Shown: one piece after another, positions 54,095 through 63,073 of the stretch
How the letters are laid out: every line of letters begins with the position of its first letter
Numbering within the stretch: the first letter of the stretch is position 1
DNA from: Sphingomonas sp. 28-63-12
Lineage (GTDB): Bacteria; Pseudomonadota; Alphaproteobacteria; Sphingomonadales; Sphingomonadaceae
Assembly: GCA_002281535.1 (NCBI GenBank)
Contig: NCGD01000003.1
Coordinates: forward strand, 124,001-188,000
Direction: 5' to 3'
DNA length: 64,000 nucleotides
Position numbers and translations under genes: made by a program
Notes under the pieces: model-generated
Database searches by the model: none
Seen by the model: only the letters and a program-made list of their open reading frames with translations
What the model was told of the DNA's origin: nothing

Positions 54095-56674
54095 ATGATG
54101 GCCGCAGCAGGGGGCCAGCAGATTCCCGACATGGCAATTGCGCAATTGCGAGAAGTGGTGGAACAGAAGCAACGCTCGTACGTTGTTCCCAACCATCTGC
54201 CATCGTTTGACGGGCAGGATCGCCGACAGGGGCCAGTCACTATTCTCACCGTGCCAACCGTGTCGTTGCCCTTTTTGGATGGTGATCAGACGGTGATCGC
54301 CCTGATTCGGGCGTTTGACTGGGACCAGACGGCGCTGGGGCCGATTGATCAATGGTCGTCCCCGCTGCGGACGATCGTGGGCATGCTGTGCCGGGCGACC
54401 AACCCGATCGTCCTGCTCTGGGGAGCGGACGGCGTCATGATCTATAACGACGCCTATGCGGTCATTGCTGGCAAGCGCCATCCGGCGATGCTGGGCAGCA
54501 AAGTGCGCGAGGCCTGGCCCGAAGCGGCCGACTTCAATGATCATGTCATGACCGAAGCACTGGCGGGGCGATCGCTCGCCTATCGTGATCTGGCGCTGAC
54601 CATCGCCCGCAATGGCGTTGATGAAGAAGCGTGGTTCAACCTGGATTATGCGCCGGTGTTAGATGGCGTCCGTCCAGCCGGCGTTATCGCGTTTGTGACT
54701 GAAACGACGGGTGTTGTGAAAGACCACGCGGCTCTTCGCCAGAGCGAGGAGCAGTTTCGGGCTTTTGCGCAGGCGATGCCCAATCATGTCTGGGCGGCGC
54801 ACGCTGATGGATTCATCTATTGGCTCAATGATCAGACTTATAGCTATACCGGGGCGGCGCCCGGCACGATGGAAGGGACGAGCGCCTGGGGCAGTGTCGT
54901 CCATCCCGATGACTTTTTGCTGGCGGCATCGCGCTGGAGCGACGCGCTGGCCACCGGCGCAGTGTACGAAACCGAATTTCGGATTCGCCGGGCCGGCGGC
55001 GCCTATTGCTGGTTCCTGGTACGTGCCGAACCGGTTCGCGATGAATCTGGCAGTCTGGTCGGTTGGGTGGGGACCAACACCAATATTGATGCGCTGCGCG
55101 AAACCGAAAGCGCGCTGCGAATCGCGAATGACACGCTTGAGTCGCAGGTCAGCGCGCGCACGGCGGAACTCCAGGCGAAAAAAGCCCGGCTACGTGCGAT
55201 ATTCGAAACCAGTTTCGGGTTTCAGGGGCTGCTGGACCCGGCCGGTCGACTGCTCGATGCCAATGCCACATCGCTGGCGGCCATCGGCAACATGCTCGAC
55301 GATGTTGCGGGCGCTTTTTATTGGGAAACGCCCTGGTTTTCAGCGACCCCTGGCATGGCCGAGGCGATGCGCGTCGCGGTTGCCCGGGTGGCAAGTGGCG
55401 ATGTGGTACGACAGGAATTGCTGATCAACCTGCCGGTCGGCGGTTGGCGCTGGTTCGATTTCGTGATGCGCCCGATCTTGTCGCCTGAAGGACATGTGAC
55501 GGCGATCGTGCCTGAAGCGATCGAGACGACCGAGCGCCGCGTCGCCGAGGAAGCATTGCGCCAATCGCAAAAGCTGGAGGCGATGGGGCAGCTGACCGGT
55601 GGTGTCGCGCATGATTTCAACAATTTGTTGACGCCGATCATCGGTACGCTGGACTTGCTGAGTCGCCGCGAATTGGGCGGGGAGCGCGAGCGGCGGCTGA
55701 TCGAGGGGGGGCTGCAATCCGCCGAGCGGGCAAAAATGCTGGTCCAGCGCCTGCTCGCCTTTGCCCGACGCCAGCCCTTGCAGCCCCAGCCGGTCGATGT
55801 TGCGGTGTTGATCCATTCAATGAGCGATTTGATTGCCAGCACATCGGGGCCGCGCATTCGCATCGACCTTGCCATTGATGACCGGCTGCCGGCAGCGACG
55901 GCCGAGGTCAACCAGCTGGAAATGGCACTGCTCAACCTGGCGGTGAATGCGCGCGATGCGATGACGGCGGGTGGCACGCTGACGATCACGGCGTCCGCGG
56001 TGCACCTGGCCGACGACGGGAGGGGCGGCGGCGCCTCCGGACCGGCGCCGGGGCGCTATGTGCGCATTTCCGTCAGCGACACCGGCATCGGCATGGACGA
56101 GGACACGAGGCGCCGCGCGATCGAGCCGTTTTTCTCGACCAAGGGGATCGGCAAGGGCACGGGGCTGGGGCTCTCGATGGTGCATGGGTTGGCGTCGCAG
56201 CTTGGTGGAGCGCTCAAGATTTCGAGCAAGCTCGGCTTGGGGACGACGATCGAGCTGATGCTGCCGGCCTCGGCAACGCCGGTGGCCCCGGTCGACCAGC
56301 CCGATCTGCCGGCGGTGATCGCGTCGGGCATCGGGACCGTCCTGCTGGTCGATGATGAAGAACCAGTGCGGCAGACGACGGCCGACATGCTGATCGAGCT
56401 GGGCTATCGCGTGATCGAGGCGCATTCGGGCGAAGCCGCGATCGAACTGATGCAACACCATGGCGTCGATATGATCGTCACCGATCACCTCATGGGCGGC
56501 ATGACCGGCATGGCGTTGATCGATCATGTGCGGATCACCCAGCCCGATATGCCCGTGCTCGTGATCTCGGGCTATGCCGATGCCGCTGGAATCGCGGTTG
56601 ATGTGCCGCGGCTGACCAAGCCTTTCCGCAGCGCCGAGCTGGCCGCGATGCTGGCGACAATCCACAAATATTGA
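54095..56674 (+). CDS. hybrid sensor histidine kinase with PAS domains and C-terminal receiver
   Basis: The 859-residue protein, if it begins here, has PAS-type sensor regions (about 75-210, 215-335 and 365-485), a coiled coil between, a HisKA dimerisation helix with His506 in GGVAHDFNNLLTPIIG, an ATPase domain (NLAVNARDAM, DTGIGMDED, GKGTGLGLSMVHG) and a receiver domain with the acceptor Asp797 in DMIVTDHLMGG. It is probably cytoplasmic, since no membrane helices appear. The first 50 or so residues look poorly conserved, so GTG 54251 or 54260 may be the real start. Confidence 0.88.
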   Translation: MMAAAGGQQIPDMAIAQLREVVEQKQRSYVVPNHLPSFDGQDRRQGPVTILTVPTVSLPFLDGDQTVIALIRAFDWDQTALGPIDQWSSPLRTIVGMLCRATNPIVLLWGADGVMIYNDAYAVIAGKRHPAMLGSKVREAWPEAADFNDHVMTEALAGRSLAYRDLALTIARNGVDEEAWFNLDYAPVLDGVRPAGVIAFVTETTGVVKDHAALRQSEEQFRAFAQAMPNHVWAAHADGFIYWLNDQTYSYTGAAPGTMEGTSAWGSVVHPDDFLLAASRWSDALATGAVYETEFRIRRAGGAYCWFLVRAEPVRDESGSLVGWVGTNTNIDALRETESALRIANDTLESQVSARTAELQAKKARLRAIFETSFGFQGLLDPAGRLLDANATSLAAIGNMLDDVAGAFYWETPWFSATPGMAEAMRVAVARVASGDVVRQELLINLPVGGWRWFDFVMRPILSPEGHVTAIVPEAIETTERRVAEEALRQSQKLEAMGQLTGGVAHDFNNLLTPIIGTLDLLSRRELGGERERRLIEGGLQSAERAKMLVQRLLAFARRQPLQPQPVDVAVLIHSMSDLIASTSGPRIRIDLAIDDRLPAATAEVNQLEMALLNLAVNARDAMTAGGTLTITASAVHLADDGRGGGASGPAPGRYVRISVSDTGIGMDEDTRRRAIEPFFSTKGIGKGTGLGLSMVHGLASQLGGALKISSKLGLGTTIELMLPASATPVAPVDQPDLPAVIASGIGTVLLVDDEEPVRQTTADMLIELGYRVIEAHSGEAAIELMQHHGVDMIVTDHLMGGMTGMALIDHVRITQPDMPVLVISGYADAAGIAVDVPRLTKPFRSAELAAMLATIHKY

Positions 56675-56756
56675 TCGGGCGTCGGCACAGGAGGGGGCGG
56701 GAATAGCTGCATTTTCCCGGCTTGATCGCCGCTACCGCACAACGACTAGTGGATTC

Positions 56757-57512
56757 ATGCGCGGTCTTGTCCTAATGACTCGTTCAGTGCCGTCGATTCA
56801 TGCCCTTGCCAATCCTGCGCGCTTCCTGAAGCTGGCGCGGCCCCTTACCCCGGCGTTGTTCTGGGCGGGCGCGCTGCTGATTGCCTTTGGGAGCTGGGCA
56901 GGCTTGACCCAGACCCCGCCCGATTATCTGCAGGGCGAGACGGTTCGTATCCTTTATATCCACGTGCCGACCGCCTGGCTCGGCATGGCCGGGTGGAGCG
57001 GTATTGCCGTATCGAGCCTCACTTATCTGATCTGGCGGCACCCGCTGGCGATGCTGGCGGCGCGCGCAATTGCGCTGCCGGGCGCACTGTTCGCGGGACT
57101 CTGCCTGGCTACAGGGTCAATCTGGGGCCGGCCAACCTGGGGCACGTGGTGGGAATGGGATGGGCGGCTGACTTCGATGCTGCTGCTGTTTTTCGTCTAT
57201 CTTGGCTTCATGGCGCTGGCCCGGGCCGATGCCGATCGCGGCGGTGATGGCCGCATCCCGGCCCTTTACGGGGTTGCCGGTTCGGTGTTGCTGCCAATCA
57301 TCCGCTATTCGGTGGTGTGGTGGAATACGCTGCACCAGGGTCAGAGCATCGGTCTGACCAAACAGACGATCGATGGCTCGCTGATCTGGCCGCTCTGGTA
57401 CACGCTTTCGGGCTTCACCTTGTTTTTTGCGGCCATTGTGCTGATGCGGATGCGGGCGGCACTGGCGCTGACTAAGGCGGAAGCGCGGATGAAGCGGATG
57501 GCGCAAGCATGA
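56757..57512 (+). CDS. ccmC: heme exporter protein CcmC
   Basis: CcmC delivers heme to CcmE for cytochrome c maturation. The 251-residue protein has six membrane helices and the heme-handling WGTWWEWDGRLTSML (tryptophan-rich) motif, with histidines in YIHVPTAWLGM and NTLHQGQSI. The first few residues are variable, and ATG 56775 is an alternative. Its ATGA overlap starts ccmD. Confidence 0.95.
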   Translation: MRGLVLMTRSVPSIHALANPARFLKLARPLTPALFWAGALLIAFGSWAGLTQTPPDYLQGETVRILYIHVPTAWLGMAGWSGIAVSSLTYLIWRHPLAMLAARAIALPGALFAGLCLATGSIWGRPTWGTWWEWDGRLTSMLLLFFVYLGFMALARADADRGGDGRIPALYGVAGSVLLPIIRYSVVWWNTLHQGQSIGLTKQTIDGSLIWPLWYTLSGFTLFFAAIVLMRMRAALALTKAEARMKRMAQA

Positions 57513-57622
57513 ATCCCTGGCCTTTCGTCTCCGCCGCCTACGCCATCACGCTGATCTCTTCGGCGGTGATGGCGTTGGTCAGCTGGCTGGCGATGCGCAA
57601 TGCCGAGAAGGGCAACAAATGA
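57509..57622 (+). CDS. ccmD: heme exporter protein CcmD (short)
   Basis: The 37-residue protein begins MNPWPFVSAAYAITL and has a single membrane helix ending in a basic tail (MRNAEKGNK). CcmD is a tiny subunit of the heme-release complex with CcmC and CcmE. It overlaps both neighbours by 4 bases (ATGA), at the position where ccmD is always found. Confidence 0.88.
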   Translation: MNPWPFVSAAYAITLISSAVMALVSWLAMRNAEKGNK

Positions 57623-58065
57623 AAGCGAAGCATCAACGCCTGACATTGGGGCTGCTCGCCATCGCCGCGATCGCCGGTGCAAGCGGGCTCGCGCTGTCGG
57701 CGCTCAAGGATCAGGCCGCGTTTTTCTATGCGCCGGGCGATGTTGCCAAGCAGGGCTTGCCGCTCGGCCGCGCGGTGCGGCTTGGCGGGATGGTCGAGGG
57801 CGGATCGATCAAGAAGCAGACTGATGGGGTGACGATCAATTTCCTTGTCACTGACGGCAAGGCAACCGTGCCGGTTCGATTTAAGGGCATCACGCCTGAT
57901 CTGTTCAAGGAACGGTCGGGCGTCGTGGCGGAGGGCGAGTTTCAGCCCGATGGCAGTTTCGTGGCCAGCAACCTGCTCGCCAAACATGATGAGCGCTATA
58001 TGCCGCCGCAGATGGCGGGCAAGATGGCTGCCAACATGCCGGCCGGGAAATTGTCACCACAATGA
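57619..58065 (+). CDS. ccmE: cytochrome c-type biogenesis heme chaperone CcmE
   Basis: The 148-residue protein has an N-terminal membrane anchor (about 8-27) and a beta-barrel with RLGGMVEGGSIKKQTDGVTINFLVTD and AEGEFQPDGSFVASNLLAKHDERYMP, where the His in KHDERY binds heme covalently. It passes heme from CcmC to CcmF. Confidence 0.96.
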   Translation: MKAKHQRLTLGLLAIAAIAGASGLALSALKDQAAFFYAPGDVAKQGLPLGRAVRLGGMVEGGSIKKQTDGVTINFLVTDGKATVPVRFKGITPDLFKERSGVVAEGEFQPDGSFVASNLLAKHDERYMPPQMAGKMAANMPAGKLSPQ

Positions 58066-59987
58066 TTGCTGAAGCGGGGCTTGCCGCACTCTGGATCGCC
58101 GCCGCCCTCGCGGCGCTGCAATTTGTCCTCGCGGCGATTGGCGTCGCGCGGGGAGACCCGGAGGTGATGCGCGCGGTGCGGCCGGTGGCGGTCGTGCAGG
58201 GCGTGGTGGTCGTTGCGGCGCTCGCCATGCTGATGTGGTTGTTCGTCAATTCCGATATGTCGGTGCTGCTGGTCGCCGAGAACAGCCATTCGGCCAAGCC
58301 GCTGATCTACAAGATCGCCGGCACCTGGGGCAATCATGAAGGATCGATGCTGCTCTGGGTCACGATCCTGGGGCTGGCGGGCGGCGCGGTGGCGATCCTG
58401 GAGCATCGGCTTCAGGTGTCCACGCTGGTCGCGACGCTGGGCGCACAGGCGCTTATCGCACTTGGCTTTTATGCGTTCCTGCTCTTTTCTTCCAATCCCT
58501 TTACCCGGCTGACCCCTGCGCCCGCCGACGGCAACGGGCTCAATCCGTTGTTGCAGGACCCCGGACTCGCCTTCCACCCGCCGACGCTTTACATCGGTTA
58601 TGTCGGCATATCGGTGGCCTTTTCCTTCGCGGTTGGCGCAATGGTAACGCGCGATGTCGGCCCTGCCTTTGCCCGGGCGATGCGGCCTTGGGTGCTCGGT
58701 GCCTGGATTTTCCTGACATTGGGGATCACCGCTGGCAGCTATTGGGCCTATTATGAGCTTGGTTGGGGCGGCTGGTGGTTTTGGGACCCCGTCGAGAACG
58801 CCTCGTTGATGCCCTGGCTGGCGGCCACTGCCTTGCTCCATTCTGTGACCGTGCTGGCGACACGCGACGGGCTGCGCGCCTGGACGATCATGCTGGCCGT
58901 GGTTGCCTTCTCGATGTCGATGATCGGCACTTTTCTGGTGCGGTCGGGTATTTTGACGAGCGTCCACGCCTTTGCCGTCGATCCCGAACGCGGCAGCTTC
59001 ATCCTGGCGTTGCTCGCTATTTATATCGGCGGCGCGCTGGCGCTGTTTGCACTGCGGGTCGGCACGATCCGCTCGGGCAACACCTTTGAACTGGTCAGCC
59101 GAGAAGGCGCGCTGGTTGCCAATAATTTGCTGCTGTCAGTGATCCTGGGGATCGTGCTGATCGGCACGTTGTATCCGATCGTCGCAGCAGGCGCGTTCGG
59201 GTTGCAGCTCTCCATCGGGCCGCCCTTCTTCAACAAGGCGGCCGGTCCTGTTGCGCTCGCGCTGGTCGCCGTCATGGCGGCGGGGCCGCTGGTGCGCTGG
59301 CGCCGCGACGACGCGGGCGCTGTGGTATCGCGAATGATTGTGCCGATCGCGATTGCGGCGCTGGCTCTGGTCGCACTGGTGGTCTTTGCGGCCAATGCCG
59401 GCATATTGCCGATCCTCGGCCTCGGGCTGGCGGCCGGCCTGGCGGTGGCCAGTGTCGCGCCGCTGTGGAAGCGTAATCTCCGACGCACGCCGCTTTTCAC
59501 TTACGGCATGGTGCTCGCCCATCTGGGCATCGCCGTAAGCTTGGCCGGGATGGCATCCGAAACCGCCTTCACCCAGCAGACCTTGGTGGCGGCGACGATC
59601 GGCGAGCCGCAGCGGGTTGGGCCCTACACCGTCACGCTGCAGGGAATTACGCCCGTGCTCGGCCCCAATTGGTCAGCCTTGCAGGCCCGGCTCAAGGTGC
59701 AACGCGATGGCGGTGCGCCGTTCACGCTCAGCCCCCAATCGCGCTTCTTTTCCAACCCTGTCACGGTCACCAGCGAATCGGCAATCGCCACAGTGGCCGA
59801 TGGCCAACTCTATACCGTGCTTGGCCAGCCCGATGAGGCCGGGCGCTGGCAGCTTCGCTTGTGGTGGAAGCCGTTCGTGACCTTGATCTGGGCGGGCGGG
59901 GCGATGATCGCGCTGGGTGGTGCGCTGTCGCTGCTTGGACGCGTTAGTCGTGATCGCAAGACTGCGCTGCGCGAGGTTTGGGCATGA
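58062..59987 (+). CDS. ccmF: cytochrome c heme lyase CcmF
   Basis: The 641-residue protein has about 14 membrane helices and the WWD signature ELGWGGWWFWDPVENASLMPW, with conserved histidines in ENSHSAKPLIYK, TWGNHEGSML, ALLHSVTVLA and LAHLGIAVS-like positions. It attaches heme to apocytochrome with CcmH/CcmI. The ATG overlaps the ccmE stop. Confidence 0.96.
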   Translation: MIAEAGLAALWIAAALAALQFVLAAIGVARGDPEVMRAVRPVAVVQGVVVVAALAMLMWLFVNSDMSVLLVAENSHSAKPLIYKIAGTWGNHEGSMLLWVTILGLAGGAVAILEHRLQVSTLVATLGAQALIALGFYAFLLFSSNPFTRLTPAPADGNGLNPLLQDPGLAFHPPTLYIGYVGISVAFSFAVGAMVTRDVGPAFARAMRPWVLGAWIFLTLGITAGSYWAYYELGWGGWWFWDPVENASLMPWLAATALLHSVTVLATRDGLRAWTIMLAVVAFSMSMIGTFLVRSGILTSVHAFAVDPERGSFILALLAIYIGGALALFALRVGTIRSGNTFELVSREGALVANNLLLSVILGIVLIGTLYPIVAAGAFGLQLSIGPPFFNKAAGPVALALVAVMAAGPLVRWRRDDAGAVVSRMIVPIAIAALALVALVVFAANAGILPILGLGLAAGLAVASVAPLWKRNLRRTPLFTYGMVLAHLGIAVSLAGMASETAFTQQTLVAATIGEPQRVGPYTVTLQGITPVLGPNWSALQARLKVQRDGGAPFTLSPQSRFFSNPVTVTSESAIATVADGQLYTVLGQPDEAGRWQLRLWWKPFVTLIWAGGAMIALGGALSLLGRVSRDRKTALREVWA

Positions 59988-60511
59988 AGCGCACGGTGCT
60001 CTGGATGCCGCTGGCGCTGTTCGCCGGACTGTTTATCGTCGCCGGCTACGCACTCTACAAGCCGGCCGATCGCACTGTGCGATCCGCGATGATTGGCCGG
60101 GCGCTGCCTGAATTTACCCTGGGCGCTATGATTCCCGAAAAGCCGGGTCTGTCGACGTCGGTGTTTCACCAAGGCCAGCCGCGGCTGCTCAACGTGTTCG
60201 CCAGCTGGTGCATTCCCTGCGCCGCAGAAGCGCCGGCGCTTGCCCGGTTAAAGGCGATGGGTGTGCCGATCGACGCCGTGGCAATTCGCGATCGGCCCGA
60301 TGACATTCGCGGGTTCCTGGCGCGCAATGGCGATCCCTTTGAGCGGATCGGCGATGATCCCGAAAGCGCGGTCCAGCTGGCGCTTGGCTCTGCGGGGGTG
60401 CCGGAAACCTTTGTTATCGACGGCCAGGGCAAGATATTGCTGCAGCATGTCGGCGAAATTCGCGACGAGGACGTGCCGAAGATTCTCGAAGCGATGGGGA
60501 AGACATCGTGA
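59984..60511 (+). CDS. ccmG: thiol:disulfide interchange protein CcmG (DsbE)
   Basis: The 175-residue protein has a membrane anchor (about 5-24), a thioredoxin-like domain with LLNVFASWCIPCAAEAPAL (WCxxC) and GVPETFVID. It keeps the apocytochrome CXXCH cysteines reduced. Start at the ATGA overlap with ccmF. Confidence 0.95.
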   Translation: MKRTVLWMPLALFAGLFIVAGYALYKPADRTVRSAMIGRALPEFTLGAMIPEKPGLSTSVFHQGQPRLLNVFASWCIPCAAEAPALARLKAMGVPIDAVAIRDRPDDIRGFLARNGDPFERIGDDPESAVQLALGSAGVPETFVIDGQGKILLQHVGEIRDEDVPKILEAMGKTS

Positions 60512-60930
60512 TGCGCCGGTTGCTGTCCTTGCTTGCGCTGGCGATGCTCACGATGACCGGTCCGGCTTTGGCTGATTCGGCCCGCCCTCCGGCGCGCCTT
60601 GCCGACACACAATTGCCGGATCCCAAGCAGGAAGCCGAAGCGCAAGCGCTGATGGTCACGCTGCGTTGCCTCGTGTGCCAGGGCCAGTCGATCGCCGACA
60701 GCAATGCCGAGATGGCGGGCGACATGCGCGCGCTTGTTCGTCGGCAGATTTCGCAAGGATCGACCCCGACGCAGGTCCGTGACTGGCTGGTGGCACGCTA
60801 TGGTGATTATGTGACCTATGACCCGCCGCTATCGGCAGCCACTCTACCGCTTTGGATCGCGCCGATCGCCTTCATCGCCATCGGGCTGGCGCTGGCGCGC
60901 GCCAGCTTCAAACGACGCCGGCGGGTCTGA
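60508..60930 (+). CDS. ccmH: cytochrome c-type biogenesis protein CcmH (CycL)
   Basis: The 140-residue protein has a signal peptide, then the LRCLVCQGQSIADSNAEMAGDMR motif (CxxC) and a C-terminal membrane helix (LPLWIAPIAFIAIGLALA). It is the short thiol-reductase-type CcmH. GTG 60508 or ATG 60511 starts it, overlapping ccmG. Confidence 0.95.
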   Translation: MMRRLLSLLALAMLTMTGPALADSARPPARLADTQLPDPKQEAEAQALMVTLRCLVCQGQSIADSNAEMAGDMRALVRRQISQGSTPTQVRDWLVARYGDYVTYDPPLSAATLPLWIAPIAFIAIGLALARASFKRRRRV

Positions 60931-61577
60931 TGGGCTGGGCAATGCTTTTGCTGATTGGCGTTGGAGCGGCCATGTTGCTGCGGTGGCTGTCGCTGCCGCG
61001 CAATGTGTGGACGATTACCGCTGCGGCTTTGCTGTTCGGCGCGACTGGCTATGTGTTGCAAGGTTCGCCGAAGCTGCCCGCGAGCCCGGCACAGCCGCAA
61101 TCGACGAAGCTCGACGTTGCGCCCGACATTGTCGAACTGCGCGGCGCCTTTTTCGGCCGGTTTACCGGTGATGCCGCCTACCAAACCGCCGCCGATGCAA
61201 TGATCCGGATCAGCGACCCTGCCAGCGCCGTGCGGGTGACATTGGGAGGAATCGACCGCAACCCGCGCAGTGTGGCGCTTTGGACCGAATTGGGCAGCGT
61301 GCTGGTGACGCATGATGCCGGCAATGTTTCGCCCGCCGCGCTGTTTGCGTTTCGGCGCGCGATGTTCCTCGCGCCCCGCCACCCCGGTCCGCCATTCTTT
61401 CTCGGGCTGGGCTATGCTCAGGCCGGCCGGCTGCAAAATGCCCGGATATGGTGGCAGCGCTCGCTCGAATTATCGCCGCCCGGCGCCAGTTACCGCACCG
61501 CCATTCAGGAACGGCTGATGCTGCTCGACCAGTTCATCGCGATGAGCCAGGCGCAAGGTCAACAACCCGCGCCCTGA
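60930..61577 (+). CDS. CcmI-like TPR protein
   Basis: The 215-residue protein has two membrane segments (about 4-20 and 30-48) and a TPR-type domain with ALWTELGSVLV, AALFAFRRAMFLAPRHPGPPFFLGLGYAQAG and ARIWWQRSLELSPPGASYR. CcmI binds apocytochrome and presents it to CcmF/CcmH. It starts with TGATG overlap to ccmH, closing the operon. Confidence 0.85.
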   Translation: MGWAMLLLIGVGAAMLLRWLSLPRNVWTITAAALLFGATGYVLQGSPKLPASPAQPQSTKLDVAPDIVELRGAFFGRFTGDAAYQTAADAMIRISDPASAVRVTLGGIDRNPRSVALWTELGSVLVTHDAGNVSPAALFAFRRAMFLAPRHPGPPFFLGLGYAQAGRLQNARIWWQRSLELSPPGASYRTAIQERLMLLDQFIAMSQAQGQQPAP

Positions 61578-61587
61578 ACGCCGAACC

Positions 61588-62379
61588 TTACCGCTCGACG
61601 ATTCGCGTATAGAGATGCCAGGTCGAATAGCCGAGCCAGGGCAATACCACCGCCAGCCCGATCGCCAGCGGAATCAGGCCGATCACCAGCCAGATGGCGA
61701 TTCGGACACCCCAGCTCAGCATCACGATCGGATTGGTCCATACCGCATGGATCGACGTCCGCACGGCAACCCCTGCATCGACCGGCCTGTCGACGACCAT
61801 GGGAAATGACACGACCGAGACCATCAGTGTCGCAATCGCAAATCCCAGCCCGACAAGATTGCCGATGATGATCATCCGCCAGCCCGCATTGGTGCTGAAC
61901 AGCTGCCCGGCCAGCCCCTGCACGCGCAGAGGCGTGCCGAACCCGAAGTTGGCGGCATAGACCGCATAAGCAGCAATCAGCCAGCCGACAAAGAGCAGCC
62001 CCAGCATGATCGTCAACAGCGCAATCGGCCAGCGGCTGCGGCCCTTCAGCGGATCAAGGAAATGCCACCAGCTCGCATTGAGCCCAGCTTCGCGACGGCG
62101 CGCCAGTTCGTAAAATCCTGAAGCCACAGCTGGGCCCGCGATCGACAGGCCAGCGACCAGCGGAAACAGAAAGGGCAACAGCGGATTGTTGAGTGTCACC
62201 ACCACCGCCATCAGACAAATGAGCGGATAGAGCAGCCCAACCACGATCAGATCGCCGCGCTTCGCCTTGAAATCTCGCCACCCTTCAGCCAACGCCCAAT
62301 TCAGATCGTCCTGCCCGATCCGCCGAATCTGCAGAAAACGGACGGGATAGGCTTGCGAAGCGGCGTAAGGCGTTGCCAT
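61588..62379 (-). CDS. DUF2189 integral membrane protein
   Basis: The 263-residue protein has about six membrane helices and begins with a charged segment RRIGQDDLNWALAEGWRDFK, then GLSIAGPAVASGFYELARRREAG and a second DPLKGRSRWP region. This fits the DUF2189 family of unknown function. It converges with the ccm operon. Confidence 0.82.
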   Translation of the reverse strand: MATPYAASQAYPVRFLQIRRIGQDDLNWALAEGWRDFKAKRGDLIVVGLLYPLICLMAVVVTLNNPLLPFLFPLVAGLSIAGPAVASGFYELARRREAGLNASWWHFLDPLKGRSRWPIALLTIMLGLLFVGWLIAAYAVYAANFGFGTPLRVQGLAGQLFSTNAGWRMIIIGNLVGLGFAIATLMVSVVSFPMVVDRPVDAGVAVRTSIHAVWTNPIVMLSWGVRIAIWLVIGLIPLAIGLAVVLPWLGYSTWHLYTRIVER

Positions 62380-62478
62380 GACAATGTTCCTTAGGCGAGT
62401 GGGCGGCGCGCGATTCCTTTGTGATCGTCGTTAGATACTACACCCAAATGGGCGGCGGCCAAAATCGGGCAGGTGGTG

Positions 62479-62498
62479 GGCCCACATTCCTGTGGGCC
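62479..62498 (-). terminator. short hairpin after tspO
   Basis: GGCCCACA, loop TTCC, TGTGGGCC form an 8-bp stem in the 148-base gap between tspO and the DUF2189 gene. No T-run follows on the minus strand, so termination is only possible. Confidence 0.4.
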
Positions 62499-62527
62499 AT
62501 GGCCAGGCTTGATCGACTTTGCCCGGC

Positions 62528-63019
62528 TTATGGTGATGGTGCGGTTCCCTGACCGAACGGCTTGTTGAGCTTGACGATCGCGCTGTTGAGCCACGCGGCG
62601 AAGCTGACCCATAGTAGATAGGGCATGATCAACAGGCTGGCGAATGGCGAGATCGGCCGGAGCAGCACGACGAGCAGCACCAGCGACACCCACAGGAACA
62701 CCACCTCCACCAGTGCCCAATCAGGCCGCTGCGCGCGGAAGAAGAGCGGGCTCCACAGGAAATGGAACAGTGCGTTGGTGGCGAACAGGCAGAGCACGCG
62801 GGCGTGCTCGGCAGGCGTATCGGCGGCGTACCAGGCGGTGATTGCAGACCAGGCGGCGAGCCCCAGGATGATCGTCCAGGCCGGGCCGAACAGCCAGTTG
62901 GGCGGTTGCAGGCCGGGCTTTTTCAGATTGTGATACCAGGGGCCGATCGGCGTCATCACGCCACCGGCGCCGCCCAGAAAAACGGCGCCGCCAATGGCAA
63001 CGATAACGGGAATTTCCAT
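62528..63019 (-). CDS. tspO: TspO/MBR-family tryptophan-rich sensory protein
   Basis: The 163-residue protein has five membrane helices and the family's PIGPWYHNLKKPGLQPPNWLFGPAWTIILGL, then NALFHFLWSPLFF and PYLLWVSFAAWLN. In purple bacteria TspO binds porphyrins and modulates photosynthesis gene expression in response to oxygen, and its gene is often beside bch or crt genes. Here it is back to back with bchI. Confidence 0.95.
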   Translation of the reverse strand: MEIPVIVAIGGAVFLGGAGGVMTPIGPWYHNLKKPGLQPPNWLFGPAWTIILGLAAWSAITAWYAADTPAEHARVLCLFATNALFHFLWSPLFFRAQRPDWALVEVVFLWVSLVLLVVLLRPISPFASLLIMPYLLWVSFAAWLNSAIVKLNKPFGQGTAPSP

Positions 63020-63047
63020 GCGCGGCGGGCCAGTCTGTATTGTGGAG

Positions 63048-63065
63048 TGTCAAACTCCTGTTACA
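63048..63065. promoter_or_regulatory. PpsR/CrtJ-type site (TGT-N12-ACA) between tspO and bchI
   Basis: TGTCAAACTCCTGTTACA matches TGT-N12-ACA exactly. In purple bacteria PpsR/CrtJ recognises that motif and represses photosynthesis genes in oxygen or light. It lies 8 bases before the bchI ATG and 29 bases before the tspO start, so it could act on both. No ppsR gene is in the window. Confidence 0.75.
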
Positions 63066-63073
63066 CGCAAATC

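Noticed and set aside
53585-54544. A 319-residue form of the MarR regulator
   Set aside because: The first 168 residues run antisense to the kinase gene and across the AT-rich promoter; the MarR domain begins at 54031-54040.
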